Counted from the stretch's first letter, positions 1-13,839 are shown. The stretch is DNA of 64,000 nt from Hyperoplus lanceolatus (GCA_026929865.2 CM049404.1:28421001-28485000), one strand, 5' to 3'. Program-made: numbers and translations. The notes: a model not told the origin generated them from the letters alone.

Positions 1-778
1 CATTGTTTTCATAGAACATTCGGGCAGAGAACTGCTGTGATTGGTTCAAACTACGATTGTGTCAAAAAGAACCAGAGCATAGCCCGCCTCATCTACACCG
101 AATACTTGTGAAGTGTATCAAACTGAAATAACAATATATTTAATTTGGATTGATAGATATGCCTTACACACTTTTCAGATGCTTACTATCTATCATGCAA
201 CTAACTCCCCAAATTACATAGTTATAAGGATTTAGTGGACTCGGGTTAACATGGGCTTTATGTTTTTGATAGACTCCACCTTACAAGGGCCAGAACCCTA
301 CAATGTGCCAGATAGTGTGGAGATGTCATACCTTCTGCTGTCTGCTGCGCGGTTTGTATTACAAGTTTCCCTGTGATCAAAGATATTCATCTAAAAAAAG
401 GGGGATATCCGAGTGCAAATATCATCTTTATACGGCCATTACTTATTAATCTTTATGTTCATTCCGGGGCCACTAAGTCATGTCACCTAGATGTCCTCTG
501 AAAGCCAAATGGCCCGACACTAGTGTATTGAATTACATGTTCCACTCTTTACTGGAAAAGCAGGTCTTGGAGATAAGAAGAAAGGTGATATTTTAGTGTA
601 GCCTGCAGCAGTGTGATGTGCCCTGCCAAATCACAGCTCAGGTGGGCCAAGGGAGCGCCTCCGTGTTGGGAGGAGGACACAGCGGAAATGCATTTACAAG
701 CATGGACATTGTAGTGAAAAGAGCAATTCGCAAAAATTGTACCAAAAGAGCAACAGCAACAACTAGTGGTGATGATTT

Positions 779-1114
779 AAAGGTGGAGACAGAAATTCTA
801 GAGTATGCTTGTTGTCAAAATCACTTTTTGTCTAAATCAGTAAATATCTCCTCATGATCTGCTACATGTCCATACCGTGTGTGCACTGAAAAAAACATTT
901 TGATACACAGCCTAGGCTCTGTAAAAGGGCATGTTGCTCGCGACGGTGGGCCCCTTCTGTTTAAATACCATGTGTCTACATCTTGGTTTGTTTACAGAGC
1001 CTAGGCTGTGCACACACAGAACAGACAGGTAGCGGATCATGAGGAGATATTCACTAATTTTGACAGATTTTTTTTTGGCAATAAACATTCTCTAGAATCG
1101 CTGACTCCACCTTT
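779..1114. mobile_element. palindromic foldback element, family 1, copy A
   Basis: Begins AAAGGTGGAGAC and ends GACTCCACCTTT. The two halves are inverted copies of each other, each with the palindrome AGCCTAGGCT. It has no coding capacity, so it is non-autonomous (MITE-like). Preceded by TTTA, consistent with a TA or TTAA target. Confidence 0.8.
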
Positions 1115-2431
1115 TAGTATCGGTTCCATTAATCAAGTTTCTGTACAGACTGTGTCTGTTTTCCACTTCAGCCCTGGTGACAAACACTGCATATGTTCCT
1201 CTAATTCTGTGACAAACCACTGTAGCTGCTGGTGATAGGATACAATTCCCAAGAAATAAAGGAACTGCTGAAACAGCAAATGCAGCAAACTAAGTAGTCT
1301 CAAAAGAAATTTGGTGAAACTGCCACAAACTGAAAATGCAGATAATGTCCTGTGAGTGCAAATGATGCGAGGAATATATTTCTCCTAAATAAATAGTTAT
1401 GTGACAACAGCTCTACCGTTTTTACTTCATTTTGAGAAGCAAAAAGTTGAACCATATTATTTGTTTGAAATAAATCATTCGTATGATGAAGTATAAACAA
1501 GTTGGGTTCAAGTAGCAAGGCTAGTCAATGGCTTTAGAAAAAAATGCAACAAATAAAAGTACTCTAGATCAGAGCAAAAATTATTTTGCAATTAAACAAT
1601 AAGTCGAGCCAAAGTAAATTTAAAACCAATTATGATCATACATTAATTGTTTGACTATTTAATTGACATTATAATGAAATATTGTGTTTAAAAATATATC
1701 GTGTTCCAGCTACTCAACTCTTGAAATATTGCAGCTTTTCTTTAGTAATTTCATATGACTGTACATTTTATCTTTTGATCACTGTGATCAACATTTTGGG
1801 CTTTAGGGTAATCATGTGGATTGTTCTCTATTTATAAAATTCTGTGGGCCAAGAATTTGACCATTATTCAAAAACAATATAATTTGGATTATAAAATATA
1901 TGTTTTGGTTTAGGTCCAAGCAACTTAAACTCTATACAGTTCAAATAAAAGATAAGCATACCACTAATAGGAAATGCACTTTCTCCTGCCTGAATTGTTT
2001 ATATTTCTATTTTACAACCTACTCATTTTAAAAACCCATCCCTTCTTCCATGACCTGGCTTTACTGTAATTAAAATCACTATCCATCAATATGCGTCACA
2101 AATTAAACTGTATCTATTCTAGTTGGCTTTATTGTTAAAAGTAATATTCATGATTTTTGACACAGTGACCCCTGTACCATCAATAAATGACCTCATGGTA
2201 ATGCGTGACTGTGACACATTTTAAAAAGGCTAGAGATAGTGTTGGAGCATACGAATGAGAAAAACTGCTTTATGGTAAATCAAGTGTTTTGATCATCATA
2301 TATACTGTCAGACTTGGAGAAACAGGTGCAGATGAAACAACTGGAACACATGGTGGAAGCCAGAAGCTCCAAACACCTGTTCACTTTCTGCTAAACAGCC
2401 TCTCGTCTCTGGAGCGCAAAACAACTTCCAT
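1115..2431. other. AT-rich non-coding stretch
   Basis: No gene, RNA or clear repeat seen. The first 778 bases of the window are likewise AT-rich non-coding DNA. Confidence 0.7.
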
Positions 2432-2783
2432 CTCACACACACACACACACACGCGCACACAGCGCAAAGCACACCCTCTCACTCACACACACACAGCAGA
2501 AGTACACACATACTTGCAAATGCACACACACAGCACCCATACACACACACAGCACCCATACACACACTCTCTCTAACACACGCACACACACACACTCACT
2601 CACACACACACACACTCACGCACACACCACACACACACACAGAGAACACATTTCTCCTATTCTAATAGCACTAGAGATGGAGAACAGACATTTGTCCCTT
2701 TTAGGGCCCAATAGCAATGGTGATAAATGAAAGCAGGACTCTTTCTCTATGCGGCTGGAAAGATCTTAATGCAGTTTCCTCTG

Positions 2784-2832
<49 letters not shown>

Positions 2833-2970
2833 CCCGTGCGTGCGTGCATACGTGTGTGTGTGTGTGTGTGTGTTTGCGCTGCGTATGCGTGTGTGAGTGT
2901 GTTTGCACTGCGTGTGTGTGTGTGTCTGCGTATGTGTGCGCTGCGTCTGCACGTGTGTGTGTGTGTCTTA
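2432..2970. repeat. CA array then TG array (opposed microsatellites)
   Basis: Imperfect (AC)n at 2432-2641 and (TG)n with GCGTGC interruptions at 2789-2970, about 150 bp apart. The two can pair as a hairpin. Confidence 0.85.
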
Positions 2971-4111
2971 GTGTGTGTAGACAGAGTGCTCCGCGGGGAA
3001 AGGGAGGGGAGGATAAGTAAGTATATAGTAGGTGGTAATGGTGTTGGTATGGGGCTGGTGTTGTTTTGCCCCTAGCACCGTATTGAAGCGATGGTCCCTG
3101 GGGAGCGCAGTGCGGGGAGCTCGGGTTTGTCAACCTTGTCTGAGGGACTTAATATGAAAACAACACTAATGAGAACCATTTCCATTGCTCTGTTTATTCT
3201 CAGAGATGCATTGAGCGGGGCGTACACACACAACTACGGCTCAGTGATCCCACGTTGCATTGCATTCATTATGGGGCCCTGGATGGGCTACTGATACATT
3301 ACACACAAACACATATTACACACAAACACACTTATAATTGCATTTTCTTTCTTTTTTATATTGTTCAGTGCTACTTTTTATGCTGTAGTGAAGCAAAATG
3401 AGGGCTCCATCTGACCAAACACAATCATAAAAGGTTATGCATTCGGTTGGCATATTTTGTCAAATTCTAAAAAGGTAGGATATTTGAGATCTTTCAGTGT
3501 TTCATAATGGTTCGATGGACTGGAAAGAAAAGCACTATATCTATACAGCCGTACAGTAGATCCCATATAGTATCCGTGGTGATATGTTCTTCATCAATAA
3601 ATGACAAGCTTCAGCAGACAAGTATCATTTCCTCCAAGCAAAATGAACCCGCCCGCGTGTCCATCTATCCACTCACTCACAGACATGCCATTCTGAGAAT
3701 CTCTCTAAAGTGACATTACTCTGGAGATTGAAGCCACTATTTCATTGAGCAGAAAATTGCTATTGAATTTGGGGAGCTGAATAATTGGAAGACATGTTCC
3801 CAATGCAACCTAGGAAAAAAAAGGTAAGAGTTATGTTGTACTGTCACACTCAAAGCAATGACTTTCTGAAGCTGAGCGGCACAAATGGTATGGGTATTGT
3901 TGGACGGGGCATTGCTCCCTTTGTATATGAGCCATATCAAGCAAAAGGGAGTCGCTATAGGCAATTTGGAAGAGGATGCAATTCACAATGATTTGATAGG
4001 AGGCCTTGAAAGGAATAAGAAGGGGGAAAAAAACGCCATTTTGAAGAAAAGATACAAGCGTTCGGCTGTGCAGTTACATTTGCTGTGTTTGTCAAAAGCG
4101 TTGGCTACATA
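2971..4111. other. non-coding stretch
   Basis: No gene or recognised repeat; short frames only. 4483-4768 is similar. Confidence 0.65.
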
Positions 4112-4482
4112 TTAAAGATATGATGCGTAACTTATGTCGCCCCCCATGAGGAATTCTGAGTTCTTAAAGCAACGCTGTTGGTGCAAATACATCAGGTAAG
4201 CCTTTGGTGATGGCGTACATATTGTATTAATTCTGCTATGTGTCCAGGTTATTTCCATTAGAATCAACAACTGAAACATTTCTTCGGCACTTCTTGGTAT
4301 TTTTCTGATCTCCTGTGCCAGTGTCGGGGGCGACACCAGTTTGTAAACGCTGCTTACTGAGAAATACAGAGAGAGTTTTGTGGAGCTGATAGGCCTGATC
4401 TATTTGGTATCACCTCATTTGGTGATGGCTTGAATGTAACCCACATTCATTTATATGAAGAAATTACACAATATAGTTTTAT
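4112..4482 (+). mobile_element. short DNA element, family 2, copy 1
   Basis: Begins TTAAAGATATGATGCGTAAC and ends in the diverged inverse ACACAATATAGTTTTA. Shares CAACTGAAACATTTCTT and AATACAGAGAGAGTTTTGTG with the other copies. No ORF. Confidence 0.7.
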
Positions 4483-4767
4483 TTCAAATATAGACCTATA
4501 TCCTAAAATATTTCAAACTGGGCTTTCGGATTACAGGAGAAAGCAGGACAATGTCCTTAGAGAAAATAAGTTTATTTAAAATAAATATTACTATGAAATA
4601 TTATCTTTACATGTAAATCAAATGGGCAGCTGTGTTCCACCTGATGTGGCAGTAATGTCACAGGCGTCTTTAAGTTCTCATGTACAAAAACAGAAAAATA
4701 GCCTCCATTTAAGAAAAGAATAACTGCTTCAGTGCCTCTTTATCTGTTTGCTGTATTTCTTGTGTCC

Positions 4768-4878
<111 letters not shown>

Positions 4879-5079
4879 CCGGCCTCTCTCTCCCCCCCTC
4901 TCTTCCTCTCTCTCTCCCTGCCCCTCCCTCCATCCAGTGATCGTTTTGTGAACCCGTTAGCCTGTCATTGGTTTAGAGACTCCAAATGACCCTGTGTTTC
5001 TGCAGAAGACTCATTCGTCCAGTCCCCTCTCCCCCCCCCTCCTCCTCCTCCCCGGGCCACTGGCAATACTGATGACCAC

Positions 5080-5352
5080 CACAAAGACACACACAAACAC
5101 ACGACGGGAACACGCGCACACACAGAAGGACACACACACACACAGGGACGAACAAACACACAAACACAGACAGACACACGGACACAGGAAGACGGATGGA
5201 CGCACACCCACGCACTGACGGGCACACACACATAGGCACACAGATGGACACACACACACAACCCCATACACACACACACACACACACACACAGAGGGACA
5301 CACACGCTCCTTAAAACACAGCCATTATAGCCCATACACACCTCCAAGCACG

Positions 5353-5392
<40 letters not shown>
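5080..5392. repeat. imperfect CA array
   Basis: About 310 bp of ACAC with GACA, GGACA and ACGC interruptions. Long open frames here in several phases are Cys-Val or His-Thr repeats, not genes. Confidence 0.85.
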
Positions 5393-5397
<5 letters not shown>

Positions 5398-5399
5398 CA

Positions 5400-5770
5400 C
5401 TGATGGCTGCGGCGGGCGGCTTTGCTGGTGTAATGTGCTTTGTTGTGTGAAGGTATCAATCAGGGGGGAGCAGATTATTAGAGTGTCTGAAAGAGATCAA
5501 ACAATGTTGCCGTCTGCACCCACACACACACACACACACACAGGGCTGATTTACAGGCGGGCTGATAAAGTACTGCGGCGCTCTGTCTGTCAGGGCGCTA
5601 CATGACGGCTCGCCGCGCTCGCAGGATAAATTATTGCAGAGGCCCGCGGTAATGTCTCTCCACCTAGCAACCGGCCAGCCCCAGCCCGCTGCCATGGAGC
5701 CCGCTGCCTCGGCTGCCTGTAATGCCACCGAGTCCGGGGTCAGCAGTTACTGTATCGGAGCTAGGTGGGA
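5400..5770. promoter_or_regulatory. candidate conserved non-coding element, CpG-rich
   Basis: Between CA arrays lies complex, CpG-rich DNA (GGCTCGCCGCGCTCGC, GGCCCGCGGTAATG) unlike its surroundings. A frame from 5634 to 5978 is open but runs into (CA)n, so I do not call it a gene. Conservation is a guess from texture. Confidence 0.3.
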
Positions 5771-5777
5771 GGGATGT

Positions 5778-5778
<1 letters not shown>

Positions 5779-5815
<37 letters not shown>

Positions 5816-5846
5816 TTTATGCACACGTACACAGACGCACACATAC

Positions 5847-5895
<49 letters not shown>

Positions 5896-5911
5896 TACAC
5901 ATATATAAACA

Positions 5912-5946
<35 letters not shown>

Positions 5947-5971
5947 TTCTATACACACACACAAACACACA
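5779..5971. repeat. interrupted CA array
   Basis: (CA)n blocks with ATATATATACA interruptions; a shorter (CA)11 lies at 5519-5541. Confidence 0.85.
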
Positions 5972-7214
5972 CGCTTGAGTGAACTGCGCGTGCACACAAC
6001 CATATCTCGTTTGTCTCTACACCTGCCATCGGAAGCAATGCCAAAAGACACTCAGGGATGACTACAGGAGGACTGAGTGGACACAGGGGAGGGGCTGAAT
6101 GGCTCGCTTCAATTTTGCAGCAGAGCAACATTTTGAAAAACTGACGCCAAGGTTCCAAACAAGACAGCGTCGAGAGGGGCTAGGGGTGCTATCATCAGAT
6201 GAAATAAAGCTGGGCCAAACATTATAGGAAGCCATTTATAACAGTAAGTCTCATCTCACTTGTGTGATCGGGCTGAGAGGCAATTCCACGCACCACAGTC
6301 TTTCATTAGCCGTCAGTAACTGTGTCTGTACTTATGTCAGTATGTGTGGGGCAGGCATGGACAAAAACTATCTGATTGATAAGAGCCTATAGGGACATTT
6401 TTATATACTGGTGTTTTTTAATGACAAAACACATCTTGTGTTCCAATACCCATACTTACATAATATTAAGCATGCCAGAAAAGTATTTAGGATGTCCCGA
6501 TACATGCAAGTCAAATGCGGTATGCGAAAAACACCTAGATATGCCTAAAGACATAAAATTGCATTTTAGCTGTATTTTAAACCAGCATATTCTAGTATGT
6601 AGTACAGAAAAAAGAAAAAGTATGTGATTTGGAACGCAATATCTACTTGATCCACGTTTTTCCAAAAACAAGGCCACATTTGGCATGTGTTAAAAAGATG
6701 CATATAGAGATAGAAAGATAGGCCAAATTCAAAATAAATAAGTCACCAGCCAGAAGTGGATTTCACTTACAGACGACACATGACTATTTTATATCCCGTT
6801 GAGTTCTTGGCCCTTTTATTTACTCAAGTGAGGCGAGTTTATATCAAAGGTCAGAGTAAGTAGAAAGATTCACACAAGTAAGAAATTGGCATGGAAGACA
6901 CAGGAGCTGCAAAAACATAGAGTAGAGAAAAAACTATACTGGAGATGTTAAAAGATAGATGCATTCGATTGAGTGCAATGAATATTTTACCGTGGCTTTC
7001 TCCATTAGAGCTTTTCAACAGTATCCCTTTTCTTTATATATATAAAAAAGTAAATAAATAAAAACAACTAAAAAATAGATTTTTCTTTTTCGAACTAAGG
7101 TGGACCTCACAGCCAGGAGTTCAGAAACTGGCTTGGGCAAGAAGCAGTGGTCTGCCATTGTAGTATAGTGACTGGGGGTGATCGCCTCCTCCCCCCCCCG
7201 TGTTATCTCGCTCA
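5972..7214. other. non-coding stretch
   Basis: Nothing recognised. Short frames without family resemblance. Confidence 0.65.
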
Positions 7215-7525
7215 AAGCAGTGCCATCCGTCCATTGTATTAATGCCCGCTTCCCGGCAGCCCTTGGAATGACCTTTCTTTAATTAACTGCATCTTGATGA
7301 GCAGATCTACATAGAAAGTGAAGGTTAATTAATGAAGTATCACTGCTTAGTCTTAAAACCGTCACCTAGCCGTCTGACAGCCCGGGCCCACCACTCAATT
7401 TTACCCCCCAAGATCTCATTAGCAATGGTAGACCAATGGACAGCTCCCGCTCCGGCCAGTGCATCTCAAGTAAATTGTATCAAAGACAGGTTGGGGGAGG
7501 TGTTTGATTCCCCTTCCTAGACCAT
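7215..7525. promoter_or_regulatory. candidate conserved non-coding element
   Basis: Repeat-free, balanced composition with homeobox-like TTAATTAA cores (TTTAATTAACTG at about 7280, GGTTAATTAATG at about 7323). No transcript evidence; an enhancer is inferred. Confidence 0.3.
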
Positions 7526-9612
7526 AGTCTGACTCTCTTCACTTTGAATAATATATGAGGAAAAAAGCTCACAAACACACACACATTCTTGCATCACATT
7601 ATGTGTTCATGGTTTTTTTTTCTCTAGGAGGTATAAATGTAGTCAGCAGCACCCCTCCCCCCCACAATAAATAATTCAAATGAAGGTAAAATAATATTTC
7701 AATTAAGATCCATGTAATCTGTTTCCTGCAAACAAAATACTTGATGGATGGTGATGGATAATTCTTGGATTATTGCACAGTTTCATCTTGATAAGCTTTC
7801 GGTTTCCGTGTGATTTCATTTCAGGCAGGGTGGGGGGGACAGAGGGGGGACTGCATTTCAGCATTGCTTATCGTCGCAATTTGGAAAGGAGATCCACATT
7901 AGCTAAACGTTGCAGCGACGCACTAAAAGTGTCTCGCCGGTGGCAGTTTAAAGCTGGTAAAAGATGGGACGATAGCGACCCCGGGGTTCTACGGTTACAG
8001 CGCATTTCCCAAAACTGTCTGTGTGCTCACGCGGCTTTCTGTCTATCTGTAATCTATCACGGTATATAGAGGACAGGACCTCAGCACACACAGCACTTAG
8101 AGCGCACACACACACACGTGACACTATCCATCACCGTGGATACTAGTTTTTTGTGTTGCTGTTGATCGCAAAGGTTTCCCTCCTGGGTATAGCAGGCCAG
8201 GCTCATTTACCTTTCCAACCTAGCCTGGACATTTGAGAATTAATATAAGAGCCCCAGTCAAAAAGGGGATGGTTAAAGGATTAAAGATGTAGTGTGTAGC
8301 TTTTTCATATAAATTAATGTCTGTATACATTCAAGCCATCGCCAAACTAGTTGACACAAAGTTGATTGAGCCTCCTCAAAACTCCTTCTGTATTTCACAG
8401 TATGGCAGCGTTTTACAAACTAGTGTCCCCCCCCCAACACTGGTTCAGTAGCTCAGAAAAAATCCCAAGAAGCGCCCAAGAAATGTTTCAGCTGTTGATT
8501 CTACTGCCAAGAATAAAAACCTGAAGGAGAAGGTATTCAATCTATTTGCGATCACTGAAGGCTTACCTCATTTAGATGTGACCAAAGTGTTGTTGTCATT
8601 ACTCCGAATTCCTAATGGGGGTGACAGAAGTCACACAATACATCTTTAATTCATATTTTGCACTTGATTGAATGTTGTTTAGTTGTGTCATAGATCTACC
8701 AGCTTGTATGCAGTATCACTGAAACATAGCATCTTCTCCGAGTGCTTCTGTAGCCTACACAGATCCCCTTATAGATATAGAACTCCGTCCATGAATCATT
8801 GTTATCTCTGGATCAGTATTTCCGAGCAGAGGAATATGACTGAGGTTGCTCCAAGTATATAACCTTGCTTTGGGCCCTAAAGACAAAGCATTAATGCATG
8901 GCTTGACTTCAGGTACCAACAGTGGCACAAAACCACTTCCACTTATGATAGCAGACTTTGACAAGCACGTGTTTTATCCTATTTTATCCAATAACTGCCG
9001 GAGTATAAAGAATACAAAATATGACAGATAGACCATGGCCATCTAGATACAGCATGTCAAATCCCACAAGCACAAAGCCATACCACTCTCTATTTGTGTC
9101 TGTTAGCACTACAAAGTTATTGATTCCTAACCATTTACCGCTACAAGCGTTTGACAGCAGACACAAGCACGTATGTAAAAAGCTGACATGGCTGACTTCA
9201 TGACAAGCTAACAAAGAGTGAGACCCCCCTGCTGCCTCTCACAGGCTGTAGGTGCATTTATGGAATAAAATAGAATAGAATCGAATAAAATGTTTGGAAA
9301 AAAATATTCTCTCCCAGTGCTTTTTGTACACCTCTGTTGAATCCAGAATGACAATGATTTCTAAGCTTCATTTATGGATCAAGTCGTGAGAAATAGACGG
9401 TTTGAAATTCCCATTTTGTTTCTCATAAATTGTTAACATTTCGCCAGAGTAAACCCGCTTCCCTAATTGGAGTAGCTTTTTGCCGGCAACTGATACGGTG
9501 TCACCGCTTCAACTGATGACTGTCAGGTAAACTTCCCATATAGAAGCGTTTCTCCGGTTGAAGCGTCGATTTGATTTCCCTTTCAGCACCTCTTTTCGAA
9601 TGACAACCTCCC
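7526..9612. other. non-coding stretch holding family 2 copy 2
   Basis: Apart from the inverted element at 8281-8649, no gene or repeat is recognised. Confidence 0.6.
8281..8649 (-). mobile_element. short DNA element, family 2, copy 2 (inverted)
   Basis: Same family in reverse orientation: TTAAAGATGTAGTGTGTAG at the left and ACACAATACATCTTTAA at the right. The interior CAGTATGGCAGCGTTTTACA is the reverse complement of the interior of the 35.0-kb copy. A C9 run at 8424 interrupts it. Confidence 0.7.
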
Positions 9613-9628
9613 CACACACACACGCACA

Positions 9629-9661
<33 letters not shown>

Positions 9662-9718
9662 CACTAAAAGGCTGGCACAATATACGCTTCCCCGCGCGCG
9701 CACACACACACACACAAA
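9613..9718. repeat. CA microsatellites
   Basis: (CA)n at 9613-9661 and a CGCGCG(CA)n block at 9692-9718. Confidence 0.85.
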
Positions 9719-9891
9719 CCGCTTGTCACCAAAGACAACGTTCGAGCGAGGAGCGAGTGTTTTTTGAGAGTTTGAAACAAAATAGCTGGTGCAGCATTTC
9801 CCCATTTCCGTCTGAAATCCTTGACACCAGAGGATTTACAGTGAAGTTGAAGTGAGGTGGGTGCTGTATGTGTGGGAGGGGGCCCTGAGTT

Positions 9892-10014
<123 letters not shown>

Positions 10015-10079
10015 TTGGGGGGGTCCACGCTATACATTCATGCTGACAGGGGATCCTCCCATGTAGCGTGTGCTTTTTT

Positions 10080-10230
10080 TCCATTAGTTCCTTACTCAGT
10101 CTCTTGCCCTCCAGACCCGCAGAGTGAGGAAAAGATTTAAGTGGCCAGTCAAGTGAAATCCCCAAGCTTTGGCAGGTGTGAGGTCTGGCTTCATTATCTA
10201 CAGACACCTCTGTCCAATTATGAGCCTTTC
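10080..10230. promoter_or_regulatory. candidate conserved element with T-box half-site
   Basis: Complex sequence between two microsatellites. AGGTGTGA, the T-box half-site, is at 10174-10181. Confidence 0.3.
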
Positions 10231-10257
10231 TCCCTTCTGTGACGATGATGATGCCCT

Positions 10258-10285
10258 GTGTGTGTGTCCGTGTGTGTGAGTGTGG

Positions 10286-10346
<61 letters not shown>

Positions 10347-10464
10347 GGGCACAGCCTCCTTGTTATCTATCTAACTATCACAATTCCCTCCTCCATCATG
10401 ACATCATTGACAATTTCACAGAAAAATATACAGGTGTGAGCACACACACATTTTGCACGTCACG

Positions 10465-10503
<39 letters not shown>

Positions 10504-10511
10504 CACACACA
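10258..10511. repeat. opposed TG and CA microsatellites
   Basis: (TG)n at 10258-10344 and (CA)n at 10466-10502, about 120 bp apart and complementary. Confidence 0.85.
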
Positions 10512-11942
10512 AATACATATTTTGTTTCGATTAAGCTCTGTAGATCTGTCTTACCCCAAAGATTCTACTTCTTTCTATGTGGGTAGAGGTAAAACGCGAC
10601 ACCTGAAACCTAGTTTTGCACTGATGTTAATGGCCGCTCCCATGCAAACCCCTAATTAGGCCTCACTACTGCCAAGAAAAGCAAAAAACAGCCGCGATAA
10701 ATTACACTCATCCCATCCCAGCTTGATCAAAGTCTCACTTGGTTTTGATGCATCTCCATGGCTTCTCCATTTTGCTGACCCACTGGTTCCAAAATGTCAG
10801 CTACTACAAACTGGAACACTGCCTTGTAAGCTGCTTCAAACAAGCACGAGGGTCTCCGTCTCTCTAGCCTGATTTTGGACACCCCCTGCTGACAATACAG
10901 GAAAAATACACCCTACAGTCCCTTTCATCCAGAGCAGGAGGCCACTGGAAAATACTTCAGATTTGATAGAAATGCAAGGAAAGACAAGAGGGCAGTTTCT
11001 TCTTTCGATATAGGTAGAATTCATATTTTATAAATTTACCACTTTGGCCATATTTAAAAGGTGTAGTCAGCAATTCTGGAGAATGCTTGTTGTCAAAATC
11101 GCTTCATCTAAATCAGTGAATATCTCCCCACAGCCCTGTCCATAGCCTACTGTGTGCACTGAAAAATATCCAGTGTTAATACACAGCCTAGGCTCTGTAA
11201 ACCGGCATGTTGCTATCTACGGTGGTGGGCCACATACCAGTTTACAGAACGTAGTCTGTGTATTGACATCAGAATGTTTTCAGCGCACACTAACAGTATG
11301 GACAAGTAGCAGATCTTGAGGAGATATTCACAGATTTTGACAAAAAGTGATAGTGACAACAAGCATTCTCCAGAATCCCTGACTCCACCTTTAACAGGAG
11401 ATTCAAGCCTTTGTATTGAGCGAAAACGGTCAACATTCTTCAATATAGAAAAACGTAGTCTTAAAACACGTGTTAGAGTTTTAAAATCCTCTCCTCCTAA
11501 GGCTTTGGCCTGCTACTGCTATTGTCTCTGAAGCCCCATGTACCCTCTACACTGTGGTTAGCCTGCACTCATACGCAGCCCCTATCATCTGCCTCAGTTG
11601 GCAGATACAAAGAGCAAAGCGTTGATTTGCGTGTGAGCATGTGTGCCTTTTGTGTGCAGCGGTGCTCGTCTGTGCAAGTCTGTCCGAGTGTGCGTGTGTG
11701 TGAGCAACTTTTTTTATGTGAGAATCCATTTGAAATTTAGACCTGAGGGGTGAGGACATTTTAGAACATTAGGACATTTTGGGCAGTTCTCACTTTGGTA
11801 CAGGCCTTTAAAGAACTGTTTGAGGGTTAACACTATGTTATAAGGTTAGTGTTGGGGTTGGGGTTAGGTATTTAGTGTTAGGATAAGAGTCAATGAATGT
11901 CCTCACAAGTATAGCCGTACAACGTGTGTGTGTTTGTGAAAG
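10512..11942. other. non-coding stretch holding family 1 copy B
   Basis: Apart from the foldback element, nothing recognised. TTAGTGTTGGGGTTGGGGTTAG at about 11847 is a GGGGTT-like run too short to be telomeric. Confidence 0.6.
11057..11392. mobile_element. palindromic foldback element, family 1, copy B
   Basis: Full-length copy (AAAGGTGTAGTC...GACTCCACCTTT) with both arms and TA-like flanks. The right arm's internal palindrome has decayed (GAACGTAGTC). Confidence 0.82.
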
Positions 11943-12322
<380 letters not shown>

Positions 12323-12492
12323 AACCAATGAGTTTCTGTAGCATGTTCCAGCATAGCTTTGGACTCAGCATTGTATTTGCCTCCTCTTAATGATAATAGT
12401 CTTATAGGACTGGCAGCGCTAAATGAGCCTCCCCTGAAACGCAAAAGGCAAAATGACATGAATTAATAATGAGCAAAAATTACTCAAACTCC

Positions 12493-12493
12493 A

Positions 12494-12531
<38 letters not shown>

Positions 12532-12532
12532 C
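12493..12532. repeat. CA microsatellite
   Basis: (CA)n, about 40 bp. A T12-G13 homopolymer pair follows at about 12610-12636. Confidence 0.85.
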
Positions 12533-12904
12533 GCACGCAGCACAGTGAGCAGCCCCTCCCCCCCTTAAGGTGACAAAAGCTGGATAAATATTTCATTTCT
12601 AAATATGAATTTTTTTTTTTTTGGGGGGGGGGGGGGTCCTGACTCCTGAGCCCTGCTTGTCTTGACAATCGTGCACACAGGTTATTGCAGGCAGCAACAC
12701 ATGGGTTAAAATCCATCACGCTAAAAAAAAGGAAGATTCAGAATTTGTCTTTGGTTATCGTCTAGTCAGAATCTAGCCTTTAAGATCAGTTGTATCATGT
12801 GTGTAGGCTATAGCTGGCTAGCGAGGCCCACCTTCAAAAGCCTTGTGTGTTTTAGCCGGTGCAGTGAGTAGTAGGTGTTGTTTGGGTGCCCTCAGGTGGA
12901 AGCC

Positions 12905-13260
12905 TGGTATAATTGCTGATGACAACCTACAAGTCATTGTGCAATTAAAGCATCTGCCGCTCCTGTGTGGCAGCGGGCCGTGATGCCTAGTGACAGCCTG
13001 TGGCCATTAAGCAACTGTAAGCAGCTGGCGTACCATCGGTCGGGGGGGGAAATAATGTGACACAACCCCCCCTCTCCCTCCCTCCTATTGTTGTGCCCTT
13101 GTCTCATTGGGAATGGAAGAAGGGACATTACATCACTCACTACTGGATTTACAGGCATTTCAGTGAATGGAGGCGAGGGGTAAAGGGGGGGCATGTCTAG
13201 AAACATTTGAATTGGCACAGCTGGCTGTCCAAATGTTACTTTGTTTCAGAGGGCAGCACA
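12905..13260. promoter_or_regulatory. candidate conserved non-coding element
   Basis: High-complexity block (TGTGCAATTAAAGCATC, AGCGGGCCGTGATGCC, GGCCATTAAGCAACTG) between repeat-rich stretches, with no convincing frame. Confidence 0.3.
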
Positions 13261-13839
13261 TGGAAAAGAGATTATCGTTTTGAAAGGAAAGGGGGTGTAT
13301 GAGGGAAACGTAAGCATGCAGTGAAATTTAACTGAGAGTCGATTGATCGATCAACAGAAAATGTATTGGACACAATTTTGATTATGGATTTTTCATTTTA
13401 GAGTTAAATTAAATACAAACATTTAATGGTTCTAGCTTTTCAAATATGTGGCTTTCCTTATTTTTCAGTGCTAGCGAAGTGAATATCTTTGGGCCGGTGG
13501 ACTGTGTGTCATACAAAAAAAAGGAATGTATTGGAATCTATCAACTTGTATTCTAGGAAAAGTCTGCCGGGGCATTTTTTCACAATTTTTTTCTAATATT
13601 TGAGTGGCAAAAAAACGAAATCAATTAATTGATATATGGGAAAATAATCTGCAGTTATGTGATCATGGATAAAGAAAGTAAATGTTAGCTGTAGTCGTAA
13701 ACTATTGGGAAAATGTCTAACGATAGCTTATACACTTCTGTGCGTTCAAACATGAAAAGTGAAACACCAAATTTTTCAATTCCTTTTGATTGTAAAAAAA
13801 GGTTTAAGCCTAGATCAAAGTAGAGAGCAAAGTGGCCTG

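Noticed and set aside
2289-3133. Several open frames of 60-128 codons on both strands
   Set aside because: They are translations of CA/TG microsatellites (Cys-Val or His-Thr repeats). The same applies to frames at 4.7-6.0, 9.5-10.5, 14.1-14.6, 17.0-17.5, 25.5-28.1, 32.7-33.3, 38.4-39.1, 41.6-42.1, 43.5-44.7 and 47.4-47.9 kb.
11847-11870. Telomere-like GGGGTT units
   Set aside because: Only about two to three imperfect units; no array.
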